From Bacillota bacterium (GTDB lineage Bacteria > Bacillota > Clostridia > Lachnospirales > Lachnospiraceae): a DNA stretch of 64,000 nucleotides. How positions within the stretch are numbered: position 1 is the stretch's first letter; every line of letters begins with the position of its first letter. A program made the position numbers and the translations under genes. Below are positions 49,671 through 59,021 of this stretch, in pieces. The stretch spans positions 18,659 through 82,658 of the forward strand of contig JAEWYQ010000001.1 of NCBI GenBank assembly GCA_023395555.1, read 5' to 3'. The notes under the pieces are model-generated. The model had not been told where the DNA came from, searched no databases, and worked only from the letters and a program-made list of their open reading frames with translations.

Positions 49671-50555
49671 TCATTTAGTTAGGCGGATGGCACTCCCCAT
49701 GAATACCAGGGCCAGCATGCCCGGTCCGGTATGAGAACCGATCACAGGACCGATTTTGGAAATGATAATCTCCTGAACCCGGAACCTGCTCCGGATCAGC
49801 TTCTCCAATTCCTGCGCCTGCTCCAGGTCGTCCCCATGGCCGATAATAAGGATCTGGGAGGATAAATCCTCGCCCTCTTCTTCCATTTTGTTCAGCATGA
49901 ATTCCAGCTCAGCCCGGCTGCCCCGGATCTTTGACACCACCGTAAGCTTACCGGCCGAATCCGTACTTAAGATAGGGCGGATCTTCAAAGCCGTGCCTAC
50001 CATGGCCTCAATGGAGCTGAGCCTTCCGCCGCGCTTGAGATGAAACAGATCCTTTACTGTAAACCAATGGCGGACCCGTCTCTTATTGGCCTCTACCCAA
50101 TCGCGCAGCTGCTCCAGATCCAATCCGTTCTTTTTCTGAATCGCGGCATTCAGTACCAGCAATCCTTCCCCGATGGAAGCACACAGAGAATCAATTCCAT
50201 AGATTCTCCTCTCCGGATAATTCTCCGAAAGATCGCGTATTACCACCTGCGAGGTATGATAGGTGCCGCTCAATCCCGATGAGAAGCAGATATATAGTAT
50301 ATCCAGTCCCTGTTTTAGTATATCTTCAAAATAATCCATAAATATTGCAGGTGTAATCTGAGTTGTCCGGGAAACCGCGCCCTCCTTCAGCTTCCGGTAG
50401 AAGTCTTCAACGGTCAGTTCCCGTTCGTCGGGATAATGAAAGAATTCCACTTCATCCAGGCATATGCCCATGGGAATGACTCTGATCCCATATTCATCAA
50501 TGATGCCCGCCGGTAAGTCCAGAGTCGCATCTGTTACAATCACATAATTGTTCAT
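49671..50555 (-). CDS. DegV family fatty-acid-binding protein
   Basis: A 294-residue protein with the DegV hallmarks: IVTDATLDLPAGIIDEYGIR, SRTTQITPAIFMDYFEDILK, LYICFSSGLSGTYHTSQVV and LKRGGRLSSIEAMVGTALKI, with TGPGMLALVFMG near the end. Such proteins bind a fatty acid and serve as the B subunit of fatty acid kinase (FakB). AAAGGAG precedes ATG 50,555. Palindromic ATGAACATA repeats lie just upstream. Confidence 0.94.
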   Translation of the reverse strand: MNNYVIVTDATLDLPAGIIDEYGIRVIPMGICLDEVEFFHYPDERELTVEDFYRKLKEGAVSRTTQITPAIFMDYFEDILKQGLDILYICFSSGLSGTYHTSQVVIRDLSENYPERRIYGIDSLCASIGEGLLVLNAAIQKKNGLDLEQLRDWVEANKRRVRHWFTVKDLFHLKRGGRLSSIEAMVGTALKIRPILSTDSAGKLTVVSKIRGSRAELEFMLNKMEEEGEDLSSQILIIGHGDDLEQAQELEKLIRSRFRVQEIIISKIGPVIGSHTGPGMLALVFMGSAIRLTK

Positions 50556-50569
50556 CCGTATAACTCCTT

Positions 50570-50625
50570 TATATGTTCATTCTAAGTTGCTCACTATATC
50601 ATGAACATAAATTATGTTCATGATC
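50570..50625 (-). promoter_or_regulatory. ATGAACATA palindrome and half-site upstream of degV
   Basis: ATCATGAACATAA (50,598-50,610) and TTATGTTCATGAT (50,612-50,624) form a perfect 13-base palindrome around one base, and a further ATATGTTCAT occurs at 50,574-50,583. The -10-like position close to the gene start suggests an operator. Confidence 0.55.
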
Positions 50626-50746
50626 TTCAGCTCCGATCGCATAATTCAGGCAAGCTTGATGTGCAAGTGTCCTTCTCGCACTGCTCACTACACTTTCATT
50701 CTATCATAACATCCGCAGATTAGAAACTCAAGATTAAAAACTTCTA

Positions 50747-51670
50747 TTAAATTATATTTGCAAGAAACATTACCAGGGGGATGCTTCCCATGGACAAAAG
50801 CGTGGTGACCGCAAATATTTCCGAGGCATACAGATAGTCCTTATCATAACGCAGGGCGAACAGGTTAATCGTCGCTGCCGTGGGACAGGCGGCTGCCAAT
50901 ATCTGGGTCAGCAGCACCACCCGGGGAATCGGAAAGAAATGAAACAGAAACAACATGGCTATGGGAATTACCAGCAGCCTCAGTAGGCCTATGTAATAGA
51001 TTCTCAACTTACCAAGCAGCATTCTGATATCTGTCCGGGCAATGGTTACCCCTGCGACCAGCATCGCCAGAGGAGTGTTCATATCACCCAGGTAAGTCAG
51101 GGTATCCCGGATTGTCCCCGGCAGCATAATCCGGGCCGTAAACAGCAAGAAGCCGGAGATCGTGGCGATGACCGACGGGGACAGAATTGCCTTGAAAATC
51201 GATTTTGCATCCGCCTTTCCTGTCATAAGGATGATACCATGCGTCCAGACCATCAAATTAAATACCGTCATATAAGCGGTGATATAGAATACACCCTCAC
51301 TTCCGAACAGCCCGCCCGCCATGGGGATGCCGATAAAACCGCAATTGGAATACACAATCGCAAAACGCTCAATTGCCAGCTCCGCTTTCTGCTTATTGCC
51401 GCGAAGCAGTACATAACCGGCAGCAATTCCTATGACGTGGGTTATCACCGCCAGTACCAGGGAGATCAGAAGCCCCTTCAATAACGCAACCTCAAATTCT
51501 CTCTGATAGGATATGAATATAACGATGGGATTCACCAGCATCAGCACCAGGTCTGACAGCTTTTTATTGGTTTCCTTATCGATCAGATTAGCTTTGTAAC
51601 TGGCAAATCCTACTGCAATAAGAAGAAACATAATTGCTATCTGGTTGAATGCGGTAGCAGCAAGAGACAT
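50747..51670 (-). CDS. AEC-family (auxin efflux carrier-like) transporter
   Basis: From ATG 51,670 (AGG seven bases ahead) the 307-residue protein has about ten membrane helices in two halves. It starts FNQIAIMFLLIAVGFASYKA then NLIDKETNKKLSDLVLMLVN, with the discontinuous-helix YSNCGFIGIPMAGGLFGSEG in the first half and ILAAACPTAATINLFALRYD in the second, as in AEC carriers such as malate or amino-acid-derivative transporters. Substrate unknown. Confidence 0.9.
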   Translation of the reverse strand: MSLAATAFNQIAIMFLLIAVGFASYKANLIDKETNKKLSDLVLMLVNPIVIFISYQREFEVALLKGLLISLVLAVITHVIGIAAGYVLLRGNKQKAELAIERFAIVYSNCGFIGIPMAGGLFGSEGVFYITAYMTVFNLMVWTHGIILMTGKADAKSIFKAILSPSVIATISGFLLFTARIMLPGTIRDTLTYLGDMNTPLAMLVAGVTIARTDIRMLLGKLRIYYIGLLRLLVIPIAMLFLFHFFPIPRVVLLTQILAAACPTAATINLFALRYDKDYLYASEIFAVTTLLSMGSIPLVMFLANII

Positions 51671-51853
51671 GATATAACCTACTTTCCGATTATAATTTAC
51701 CTTTTTAACCCGGATGCCGCGCAATACGGCATTGTCAAAAGGCACTGTCCATTATTATGCACCCTTTTGCCCCATGAGGCAAGAAAAAATTTAGCAAAAT
51801 AATTTGATCCGGATTACTATTGATAATTTTTTATCAAAAGTTCAAAATTCTCC

Positions 51854-51882
51854 TTGCCAAACGGAGACTTACATGATAATAT
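51854..51882 (+). promoter_or_regulatory. Promoter of the mntP riboswitch transcript
   Basis: TTGCCA (51,854-51,859), a 17-base spacer and TAATAT (51,877-51,882). Transcription would start near 51,889, about 20 bases before the riboswitch core. Confidence 0.7.
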
Positions 51883-51907
51883 TTTATTAATTTGTGACAG
51901 GTACTAA

Positions 51908-52040
51908 ATGAGGGAGTAGTTTGCATACAATTAAGTATGTGGCAAGTCAACATATTGATTTCGTACGAAATCTGGCTTACCTTAATGAACGAGACTCATG
52001 TATGGCTAACGCTTTGGCCATACATGGGTTTTTATTTTGT
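51908..52040 (+). ncRNA. yybP-ykoY type manganese riboswitch with terminator
   Basis: The leader contains GGGAGTAGTTT (51,912-51,922), GGCAAGTCAACATA (51,941-51,954), GGCTTACC (51,974-51,981) and GAACGAGACT (51,988-51,996), the ordered conserved pieces of the yybP-ykoY motif, which senses Mn2+. It ends in CATGTATGGC/GCCATACATG (51,997-52,026) and a T-rich tail, a terminator that can be replaced by the aptamer structure. It lies 60 bases before the mntP gene, a known target class. Assigned from motif memory, not a covariance search. Confidence 0.78.
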
Positions 52041-52099
52041 GCTTAAATTCAGAAAGGGCTTCCCCGCCTGACAATAACCGACAAGAAAGGGAAATGAAC

Positions 52100-52678
52100 A
52101 TGGACTTAATAACACTTGTATTACTGGCTCTTGGCTTATCTGCAGATGCTTTTGCCGTGGCAATCACCAACGGGATGTGCAGTAGCAAGGTAACCAAACA
52201 ACACGCAATTGCCACCGGCCTCGCCTTCGGATTTTTTCAGGCTCTGATGCCGGTTCTGGGCTTTGTTCTGGGAAAGACCTTCTCCGATTTCGTATGCCGC
52301 TTCCAGCACTGGATTGCTCTTATCCTGCTGGGCGCAATCGGAATCAATATGCTGGTGGACACCTTCAAGGAATGGAAAAGCGCCGGAACCGTATCCGCCT
52401 GCAGCACACGTAATATTTTCAGTGTGAAGAATCTGCTGATACAGGCCGTTGCAACCAGCATCGATGCCCTGGCTGCCGGAGTGAGCATTGCCGTACTGAA
52501 TATCCATATTCTATATGCCGCCCTGTTGATCGGCCTGATTACCTTCGTTTTATGCACCGCCGGAGTTTACATAGGAAAACGCTTCGGCTCCCTGCTGGGC
52601 TTGCGGGCGAAAGTAGCAGGAGGTGTGGTACTGCTTTTCATCGGACTAAAAATATTTACGGAAAATCAATTTATGTAA
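52100..52678 (+). CDS. mntP: Manganese exporter MntP
   Basis: From ATG 52,100 (GGG eight bases ahead) the 192-residue protein has six membrane helices in two repeats: LVLLALGLSADAFAVAITNG and later QAVATSIDALAAGVSIAVLN, each with the conserved Asp of the metal path, and a last helix AGGVVLLFIGLKIF. This is the MntP (YebN) family that removes excess Mn2+. The upstream yybP-ykoY type leader supports the assignment strongly. Confidence 0.95.
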   Translation: MDLITLVLLALGLSADAFAVAITNGMCSSKVTKQHAIATGLAFGFFQALMPVLGFVLGKTFSDFVCRFQHWIALILLGAIGINMLVDTFKEWKSAGTVSACSTRNIFSVKNLLIQAVATSIDALAAGVSIAVLNIHILYAALLIGLITFVLCTAGVYIGKRFGSLLGLRAKVAGGVVLLFIGLKIFTENQFM

Positions 52679-52830
52679 TTCCGCCCATATCCTGGCACAA
52701 ACAATATAGGTTTCCTCACAGGTGTATGCTTAAAAAATGCTTGAAATTCATAATTGCTACACATCCTGATGCTAAACTAATATCATAAATCGATCAGATA
52801 CAGGATGCATGTGCAGGAATGGAGGAAGAT

Positions 52831-53493
52831 ATGAGGCTTCTTATAGTGGAGGATGACCGGGATACCAGTGACGGCATCTGTGAATATTTCAAGGTTGCGG
52901 GATACGAAGCCACTCCCGCCTATGACGGGGAAGAGGCTCTGGCTCTTGCGGGGCAGGCTTCCTATGATCTTATTCTGCTGGATGTGATGCTGCCCAGGCT
53001 TACCGGGCTGGCTGTGCTTCACGAATTACGCAAGTCAAGCAATGTGCCTGTTCTCATGCTCACCGCCATCGGGGATGAATATACCCAGACTGTCAGCTTT
53101 GATGGGTTAGCGGATGATTATGTCACAAAGCCCTTTTCCATTGTTTTGCTGGAAAAGCGTGTGGAGGCGCTGCTTCGGCGCAGCAGACCCGCGGCTGCCC
53201 CCGCCCTGTGGCAGTACAGGGATGTAACGGTTGATTTCACCGGATATACAGCCAGGGGTAAGGACGGCCCCATCGAAGTCACCCCAAGGGAAATCATGCT
53301 CCTGCAGCTTCTTGCGGAGCACAAAGGGAAGGTACTGACGAGGGAGCAGATTCTGGACAGGCTGTGGGGAGAAGACCGGCCTGTTTTTGACCGGACGGTG
53401 GACTCCCATATCAAGAATTTAAGAAAAAAGCTGGATTTGGACTGTATCGTTACCATCACCGGCGTGGGCTATAAGCTGGAGGTGGAGCAATGA
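52831..53493 (+). CDS. OmpR-family response regulator of the ABC operon
   Basis: The 220-residue protein has a receiver (LLIVEDDRDTSDGI, Asp51 in LLDVMLP, Lys in VTKPF) and winged helix (TPREIMLLQLLAEHKGKVLT, FDRTVDSHIKNLRKKLD). GGAGG lies five bases before ATG 52,831. It overlaps the kinase by four bases. In this order (regulator, kinase, ABC genes) it resembles BceR/VanR-type systems that control a transporter for cell-envelope stress. Confidence 0.94.
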   Translation: MRLLIVEDDRDTSDGICEYFKVAGYEATPAYDGEEALALAGQASYDLILLDVMLPRLTGLAVLHELRKSSNVPVLMLTAIGDEYTQTVSFDGLADDYVTKPFSIVLLEKRVEALLRRSRPAAAPALWQYRDVTVDFTGYTARGKDGPIEVTPREIMLLQLLAEHKGKVLTREQILDRLWGEDRPVFDRTVDSHIKNLRKKLDLDCIVTITGVGYKLEVEQ

Positions 53494-55034
53494 GGATTTT
53501 CCCCAAAACCTTTTTCTATACCCTGGCTCTGCTGACGCTGATTGCGCTGCTGGCCAGCGGGCTGATTTACACTCTCCTGCCGCATTTCTATACCAATCAG
53601 AAACGCCAGACCCTCACCAATCAGGCCGACTGGCTGGTACAGCGGCTGGAGACAGCGAAGCGGGAGGATATCGTCAGCCTGATGGGAACCTCCGCCATTC
53701 CCGGACAATCCAATATTGTGATACAGCTGGGTGAGGACAACTATTCCTTCAGCAAAGCAGAAATGAGCGGAGATATAACAACCTCTGTCATCGTGACCTC
53801 CATGACCTACCCGGATCAGCAATCCGGCCAGGATAATACCGCTCCTTCCTCCTCTGCCACGCTCACAGACGGTGACACCAGCCGGGTCTATCACATCATA
53901 ATCCCAGAGGATTTCCTCTCCCTTGACCAGGACAGCATCCATGTCCCGGCGAATACCATGAAGGCCAGCCGCAGCTTCACCATGGAAGGGGAAGCGGGTA
54001 CTCTTACCGTATCCATGACCCTGGCTCCTGTCCGTGAGGCGGCAGCGGTCATTGTATCACTGCTTCCCCTGTCCCTTCTCCTGTGCATCGCCATTGCGGT
54101 TGTTTTCTCCCTGCTGTATGCCCGTGCCATTACCCGCCCCATCAAGGCCATTTCCGGCGTGACCCGGCAAATGACATTATTGGAGCCGGATGCACGGTGC
54201 ACCGTCCGCTCGAAGGATGAGTTCGGCCAGCTTGCCGACGATCTGAACGGACTTTACCGGAAGCTGCTGTGTACCATAGTCTCCCTGGAGGCTGAGCTCA
54301 AGAAGACCGAGGCCGCGGAGAAGGCTAAGACCGACTTCCTGCGGGCCGCCTCCCATGAGCTGAAGACACCGGTAACCGCCATAAGTGTAATCATGGACAA
54401 CATGATGCTGGGTATAGGAAAATACAAGGATCATGATCAATGGCTTCCCAAATGCAAGGAGCTGACCGATACCTTATCCAGCAAGCTGCATGATATTCTG
54501 GATGCCTCCAGGCAGGAGGATTTCTTCCTGCAGGATTCTCTTTGCCAGGCTTTCCCTGATCCGGCTTCTTCCCACCGGGAGACCGCATCCCAGCCCAACG
54601 CCGCAATAAGCATAGAGACAATCTGTACCGAGGTTCTGGAGCCTTATCTCATTCTTGCCCGCACCAGAGGATTATCTGTCACCACCGACTGGAAGGAATC
54701 CTTCCCTGTCACTGTCCCGCCAAAGCCTCTGGAGAAAGCCCTGTCCAGCCTCTTTTCCAACGCTGTTCTGTATGCAGTGCCAGGCGGGGCTGTTTTTGTC
54801 CACTGTCGGGAACGCCGTCTTATCATAGAAAATGAGTGCGTTCCCATACCTGCGGAGCAGATTGCAAGGCTATACGAGCCCTTCTACCGCCCCGACTTCT
54901 CCCGGAGCCGGGAGACCGGGGGAAACGGCCTCGGCCTCTACCTTGTAGAAACCATACTGCGCCGCCTCGGGCTGGAGTACTGCTTTGAGCCCATGGCCGA
55001 GCCGGAGGGGATGCGGTTCACCATTTATTTTTGA
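53490..55034 (+). CDS. Sensor histidine kinase of the ABC operon
   Basis: 514 residues with two membrane helices (FFYTLALLTLIALLASGLIY; VIVSLLPLSLLLCIAIAVVF), a ~150-residue extracellular sensor between them, HAMP region, phosphoacceptor AASHELKTPVTAISVIMDNM, and ATP-binding boxes (LFSNAVLYA; GGNGLGLYLVETI). The large sensor indicates direct signal perception, unlike the short BceS kinases. It is translationally coupled to the regulator. Confidence 0.93.
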   Translation: MRIFPKTFFYTLALLTLIALLASGLIYTLLPHFYTNQKRQTLTNQADWLVQRLETAKREDIVSLMGTSAIPGQSNIVIQLGEDNYSFSKAEMSGDITTSVIVTSMTYPDQQSGQDNTAPSSSATLTDGDTSRVYHIIIPEDFLSLDQDSIHVPANTMKASRSFTMEGEAGTLTVSMTLAPVREAAAVIVSLLPLSLLLCIAIAVVFSLLYARAITRPIKAISGVTRQMTLLEPDARCTVRSKDEFGQLADDLNGLYRKLLCTIVSLEAELKKTEAAEKAKTDFLRAASHELKTPVTAISVIMDNMMLGIGKYKDHDQWLPKCKELTDTLSSKLHDILDASRQEDFFLQDSLCQAFPDPASSHRETASQPNAAISIETICTEVLEPYLILARTRGLSVTTDWKESFPVTVPPKPLEKALSSLFSNAVLYAVPGGAVFVHCRERRLIIENECVPIPAEQIARLYEPFYRPDFSRSRETGGNGLGLYLVETILRRLGLEYCFEPMAEPEGMRFTIYF

Positions 55035-55107
55035 ATTTCATATCCGCTACACAAGGCTTTCATACCAGCTCCATTCTCCGGTGTTATGCTTAAGGCATCA
55101 CGGATGA

Positions 55108-55893
55108 ATGGAGTTGATTTTTTTGAAAATTGAATTGAAGAACCTGCAGAAAACCTACAAAGGCGGAAAGAACGCGCTGAAGGATATCTGCCTGACCCTG
55201 GAAAGTCCAAGTCTCATCGGCCTTGTGGGTCCCAACGGAGCCGGCAAAAGTACGCTGATGAAGCTGCTCACCGCCCATCTCCTCCCCAGCGCCGGGGAAA
55301 TACTCATTGACGGACAGCCCCTGATCCAGCAGGAAGGCCCCTCTAAGCAGCAGCAAGCCCCAAGCCCCTCGTCGTATGTCAAATCCAGCCTCGGTTATTT
55401 GCCCCAGGAGTTTGGGCTGTTCGAGGATCTCACCGTCACGGAGTTTCTGGATTATATGTCCGCCCTGAAATGCATCGGGAAAAAAGCAGCTAAAAAGGAG
55501 GTTGACAGGGTTATAAGCCTCACACATTTGCAGGACAAGCGCAAGGCCAGAATAAGGACCCTTTCCGGGGGACAAAAACAGCGTGTCGGAGTTGCCCAGG
55601 CTCTCCTGGGAGACCCCCGGCTCCTGATCTTCGACGAGCCAACCGTAGGGCTGGACCCGGCGGAAAGACTGGCCTTCCGGAACCTCTTCGCAGCAGCGGC
55701 AAAGGACCGGCTGATCATCCTCTCCACCCATATCATCGAGGATGTACAGTCTGCCTGTGACCATCTCATCGTATTAAATCAGGGGGAAATCCGTTATGTC
55801 GGAACACCTGAGACGCTGATGGCACAGGAACATGCCTCCTCCCTTGAGGATGCCTATATGAGTCTGATGAATGGGGGTGCCACGCTTGAATAG
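55108..55893 (+). CDS. ABC transporter ATP-binding protein
   Basis: A 256-261 residue ATPase with Walker A GLVGPNGAGKSTLMKLL, signature TLSGGQKQRVGVAQALLG, Walker B LLIFDEPTVGLDP and H-loop STHIIEDV. The first part of the nucleotide domain contains a Gln/Ser-rich insertion (EGPSKQQQAPSPSSYV). The start may be TTG 55,123, which has GGAG at a better distance than ATG 55,108. Its 3' end overlaps the next gene by 23 bases. Confidence 0.95.
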   Translation: MELIFLKIELKNLQKTYKGGKNALKDICLTLESPSLIGLVGPNGAGKSTLMKLLTAHLLPSAGEILIDGQPLIQQEGPSKQQQAPSPSSYVKSSLGYLPQEFGLFEDLTVTEFLDYMSALKCIGKKAAKKEVDRVISLTHLQDKRKARIRTLSGGQKQRVGVAQALLGDPRLLIFDEPTVGLDPAERLAFRNLFAAAAKDRLIILSTHIIEDVQSACDHLIVLNQGEIRYVGTPETLMAQEHASSLEDAYMSLMNGGATLE

Positions 55894-58123
55894 GACGAAA
55901 AACGGGTGCCTGACACCCCTTCTCATGCATGAGATACGGCGGATGCTGGGCGAGCGCATGACGCTCCTCATCATGGCGCTGACTGGGGCAGGCACAGTGT
56001 GGTTCTGCCTGAACGGGCAAGGCAGAACCGCCTCCGATATTTATATGGTAAGCGCCGCCCAAAGCAGCGCATTTTTGGGCGCTCTGCTCTTCACGCTGCT
56101 CTCCCTGGCACAGTTTCACAGAGATTATAAAAATAATACGGATGTTATTATTTTGGCTGCCACAGACCCTCTCCGCCATCAGATCCGCAGAACACTGGCT
56201 CTGATCTGCACCGCGGTCATGACCACCCTTCTGATCTCCGTATTCACACTTTGGTTTGGCATGGTAAAGACGGGCAGTTATTTCCAGACTGCAACCTTTC
56301 TGTCCGCATGGTACCTTATCTTTCTGGGTTCCCTGATTTTTGCCGTGCTGCTATCCATGGGCATTTCCATGCTGACAGGGCATGTGGGAGCCGCTTTTAT
56401 TATCATGATGGGGCTGATCTTCCTCTCCATCCAGCTGAGAAGCATGTATACCTTAAATCCCAGTTATCTTCTCTATTGGGTTCAGACAACCGCATATAAT
56501 TTCTCCGATCTGGTCCCAAACCAGTTTCAAATTGACATGCTTTTGTGGAACCGACTCTTCTGCCTGCCGGCATCCCTTGGTATATGGGCATTGGGACTTT
56601 GCTCCTTCCGGCGTTACGGACAGGGGCTCCCTGGATCATTTTCTGTCAATTGCCGCCGTATCTGGCCCCCGCTTCTGCTGGCCTCCTCTATTCTATCAGC
56701 CGGCATCCTCTATGTCCATGAGCCGCTTTTTGACGACAGCAAGCCGGCTGATTTCAGCAATATGGTCAGCTCTGGAACGGGGATCATTGTCTCCTCCGGC
56801 GATGAGCCAAAGATCAAAAACCCCGAGCTGATGCAAACAGAAAAGAGCTTTGAGCTGGATATCCGCACCGGAAGCCGCAAGCTGTCCGGCACTGCACGCT
56901 ACAAGCTGTATAACGGGACAGGCGAACCTCAGTCACTGCCGGTTCTGATCAATACCGGCCTTAAGATCAACCGGGTTCTGATTAACGGGGCTGCCGGTGA
57001 GGCGATCCGGGGGGAGACCGGAGAAAACAGCATAGCAAACTGGAGTATCAAGCTGCCCGCCGCCTCGGAATATGAGGTTGAGATCGATTATTCAGGCGGG
57101 CTCCAAAACAACAATACCATTCTTCAGGTAGCCCTCTATGGTATTTCCCGCGGCTTTGTCCGGCTCCCGGTCTTTGCCGTTGCCCCCAGTCTGGATATAC
57201 GGATCGCAGAAGACAGCATCTTCTCCGGTATGCTTCTTCTGGACGAGGAGCTGGAACCGGTCTTCACCTTAGGCAAGGCAGAAAAGAGGGAGCGTATAGA
57301 CGGGAAAATCCGGTGGCAGTACACCGGGAACAAGGGCTCCCAGGGTACGGGCATCCTTGCCGCCGGGTACGGAACCAGCTCCTTTGAAGCCGGAGGGCTT
57401 GCCATCCAATTGAAGTATTTTAGAAAGCATGAAGAATCCATTGCCGCCATGGATGCGGTAAACGTAATCAAGGCCGCCATTGACTATTTTACAGATGCCT
57501 ATGGACCGCTGCGTTACAGCGGGGAGCTTATCATGCTGGAGCTTCCCGCCTATGTAAGCGGCGGCTTCGCTACAGGCACCATAAGTGCCATGGATGAAAC
57601 AAGCTTTGCTTCGGAAGGGTATCTTCCTGCCGATCCCTCGAATCTCCACGGGGGCGGCGGTATAGACATTCTTGTCCATGAGATTGCGCATCAGTGGTGG
57701 GGGCTTGCCACCATGCCGGTACAGGACACCGCCTCCGGCTGGTCGGCTGAGGGCATCACCTGCTACAGCACCTACTGCTTTATGAAGGACTATTTCGGAG
57801 AGGAGTATGCACAGGAACGCTATACAAAGGACTGGCAGAAGAGCTGGGACACTTATCGGAACGCATTTTATATCCGGAACCCGGAGTACCTGGCAAAATT
57901 ATCTGAGGCAGATGCGTCAAACATCATGGGCTCCTTCCTCAACCGGAAGCTGTATGACCTCATGCCTCTGATGATGCTGAAAGCGGAGGCTCTCCTGGGC
58001 GGAACAGAAGAGTTTCAGAGTAAGCTCTCCCAGCTTTACAAAACACATTTGGGACAGATTATTACCTATGATGATTTTTTAGCCATAATAGGACTGACGA
58101 GGGAGGCGATGGAACTTGCGTAA
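55871..58123 (+). CDS. ABC permease fused to an M1-type metallopeptidase
   Basis: A 750-residue protein with an ABC-2-like permease half of six helices (LMALTGAGTVWFCLN-like first to SILSAGILYV last) and a C-terminal extracytoplasmic peptidase domain: GTISAMDETSF in the substrate position, the zinc motif HEIAHQWWG (603-611) and a downstream glutamate in GWSAEGITCYS. Peptidase and permease in one chain suggest processing of a peptide on transport. No long signal sequence is needed, as the last permease helix places it outside. A linked simple permease follows. Confidence 0.9.
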   Translation: MGVPRLNRTKNGCLTPLLMHEIRRMLGERMTLLIMALTGAGTVWFCLNGQGRTASDIYMVSAAQSSAFLGALLFTLLSLAQFHRDYKNNTDVIILAATDPLRHQIRRTLALICTAVMTTLLISVFTLWFGMVKTGSYFQTATFLSAWYLIFLGSLIFAVLLSMGISMLTGHVGAAFIIMMGLIFLSIQLRSMYTLNPSYLLYWVQTTAYNFSDLVPNQFQIDMLLWNRLFCLPASLGIWALGLCSFRRYGQGLPGSFSVNCRRIWPPLLLASSILSAGILYVHEPLFDDSKPADFSNMVSSGTGIIVSSGDEPKIKNPELMQTEKSFELDIRTGSRKLSGTARYKLYNGTGEPQSLPVLINTGLKINRVLINGAAGEAIRGETGENSIANWSIKLPAASEYEVEIDYSGGLQNNNTILQVALYGISRGFVRLPVFAVAPSLDIRIAEDSIFSGMLLLDEELEPVFTLGKAEKRERIDGKIRWQYTGNKGSQGTGILAAGYGTSSFEAGGLAIQLKYFRKHEESIAAMDAVNVIKAAIDYFTDAYGPLRYSGELIMLELPAYVSGGFATGTISAMDETSFASEGYLPADPSNLHGGGGIDILVHEIAHQWWGLATMPVQDTASGWSAEGITCYSTYCFMKDYFGEEYAQERYTKDWQKSWDTYRNAFYIRNPEYLAKLSEADASNIMGSFLNRKLYDLMPLMMLKAEALLGGTEEFQSKLSQLYKTHLGQIITYDDFLAIIGLTREAMELA

Positions 58124-58874
58124 GGGTACTATTTTTAAATATGAAATGAAAAGATTGTTTTTTTCAAAAGAATATCTGCTCCTCCTTGTGGCCACACTGG
58201 TCTATGGGATTTCGCTGCTCCGCAGCATGGTGCTGTACGGCACCAATTATACCGCACCCTTTTCCCAGCTGACCTTCAGTACCTATTGCTCCTCTCTCAC
58301 ACCGTTCCTTCTAATTCTGCTGCTGGCACTGTGCCGAAGACAGTCCCGGGCATCCGAGCTGCGGGCGGAAGCCATCGTCGGTGCAACACCCATACCCCTT
58401 CCCGTCTTCCGGCTCCTGCGCTGTGCCGCCGCGGCCTGCGCATTCCTGGTTGCCGCCGCGCTGCCGGTGTCAGCCTGCTTTCTTTTTTATCGGACGGTTT
58501 TTGGAGATATGCTATTTACAGCCTATCCCACTCTCCTTCCGCTGCTATGGACGGCTCTGCTTCTTCTCCTGCCACCGGCAATCCTTCTGTTCGGAGCCGC
58601 AATGCTTTTTCGAACCAGGAGAAGAACCGCATTCTCTATTTTGCTGACGGTAATTTTAGTGCTGGGTATCTTCCGGCTGACTCTGCCGGACTTCACCGAT
58701 ATCCTCGGAAGCTCCGCCGTATCCGTTCCGGTTGCCGAAGAATATACCTTGCCGGGGATGTATGAGTTCACATACTCTTCGGCCTTCATCGCCAGCCGGG
58801 TTGTCTTTTCCTTTGCCGGAATTGTGCTGATCCTCCTCTCGCTCCATCCCTCGGGGAGAAAAACAGCAGCTTGA
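58116..58874 (+). CDS. ABC transporter permease
   Basis: A 252-residue membrane protein with six helices (LLLLVATLVYGISLLRSMVL; SLTPFLLILLLALCRRQ; CAAAACAFLVAAALPVSACF; LLPLLWTALLLLLPPAILLF and two more). It begins at a TTG overlapping the previous gene by eight bases. It completes the transporter with the ATPase and the peptidase-permease. Substrate unknown, possibly a peptide or antimicrobial. Confidence 0.85.
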   Translation: MRKGTIFKYEMKRLFFSKEYLLLLVATLVYGISLLRSMVLYGTNYTAPFSQLTFSTYCSSLTPFLLILLLALCRRQSRASELRAEAIVGATPIPLPVFRLLRCAAAACAFLVAAALPVSACFLFYRTVFGDMLFTAYPTLLPLLWTALLLLLPPAILLFGAAMLFRTRRRTAFSILLTVILVLGIFRLTLPDFTDILGSSAVSVPVAEEYTLPGMYEFTYSSAFIASRVVFSFAGIVLILLSLHPSGRKTAA

Positions 58875-58903
58875 ATTATAATAAGACCCAAATTAATAAA
58901 TTT

Positions 58904-58942
58904 TTCAAAATGCAACTGATATGCAGTTGCATTTTGAATTTG
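58904..58942 (+). terminator. Terminator after the ABC operon
   Basis: TTCAAAATGCAACTG (58,904-58,918) and CAGTTGCATTTTGAA (58,924-58,938) form a perfect 15-base stem with a five-base loop, followed by TTTGATT. Confidence 0.85.
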
Positions 58943-59021
58943 ATTGGCTATATCATCATGATACAAGGATATGGGAAAGTGCTGCCGTAACAGGGTGCTC
59001 TTGTCCACATCCTCTTCATCA

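Larger units (their letters stand above)
51671..52099. other. 429-base gap with promoter and riboswitch of mntP
   Basis: The first 180 bases (51,671-51,850) hold only the AEC gene upstream region and AT-rich sequence. The remainder contains the sigma-A promoter and the manganese riboswitch listed separately. Confidence 0.7.

Noticed and set aside
55090..55764. Leftward open frame of 224 codons
   Set aside because: Antisense to the ABC ATPase; such frames are common opposite GC-richer genes in this region.
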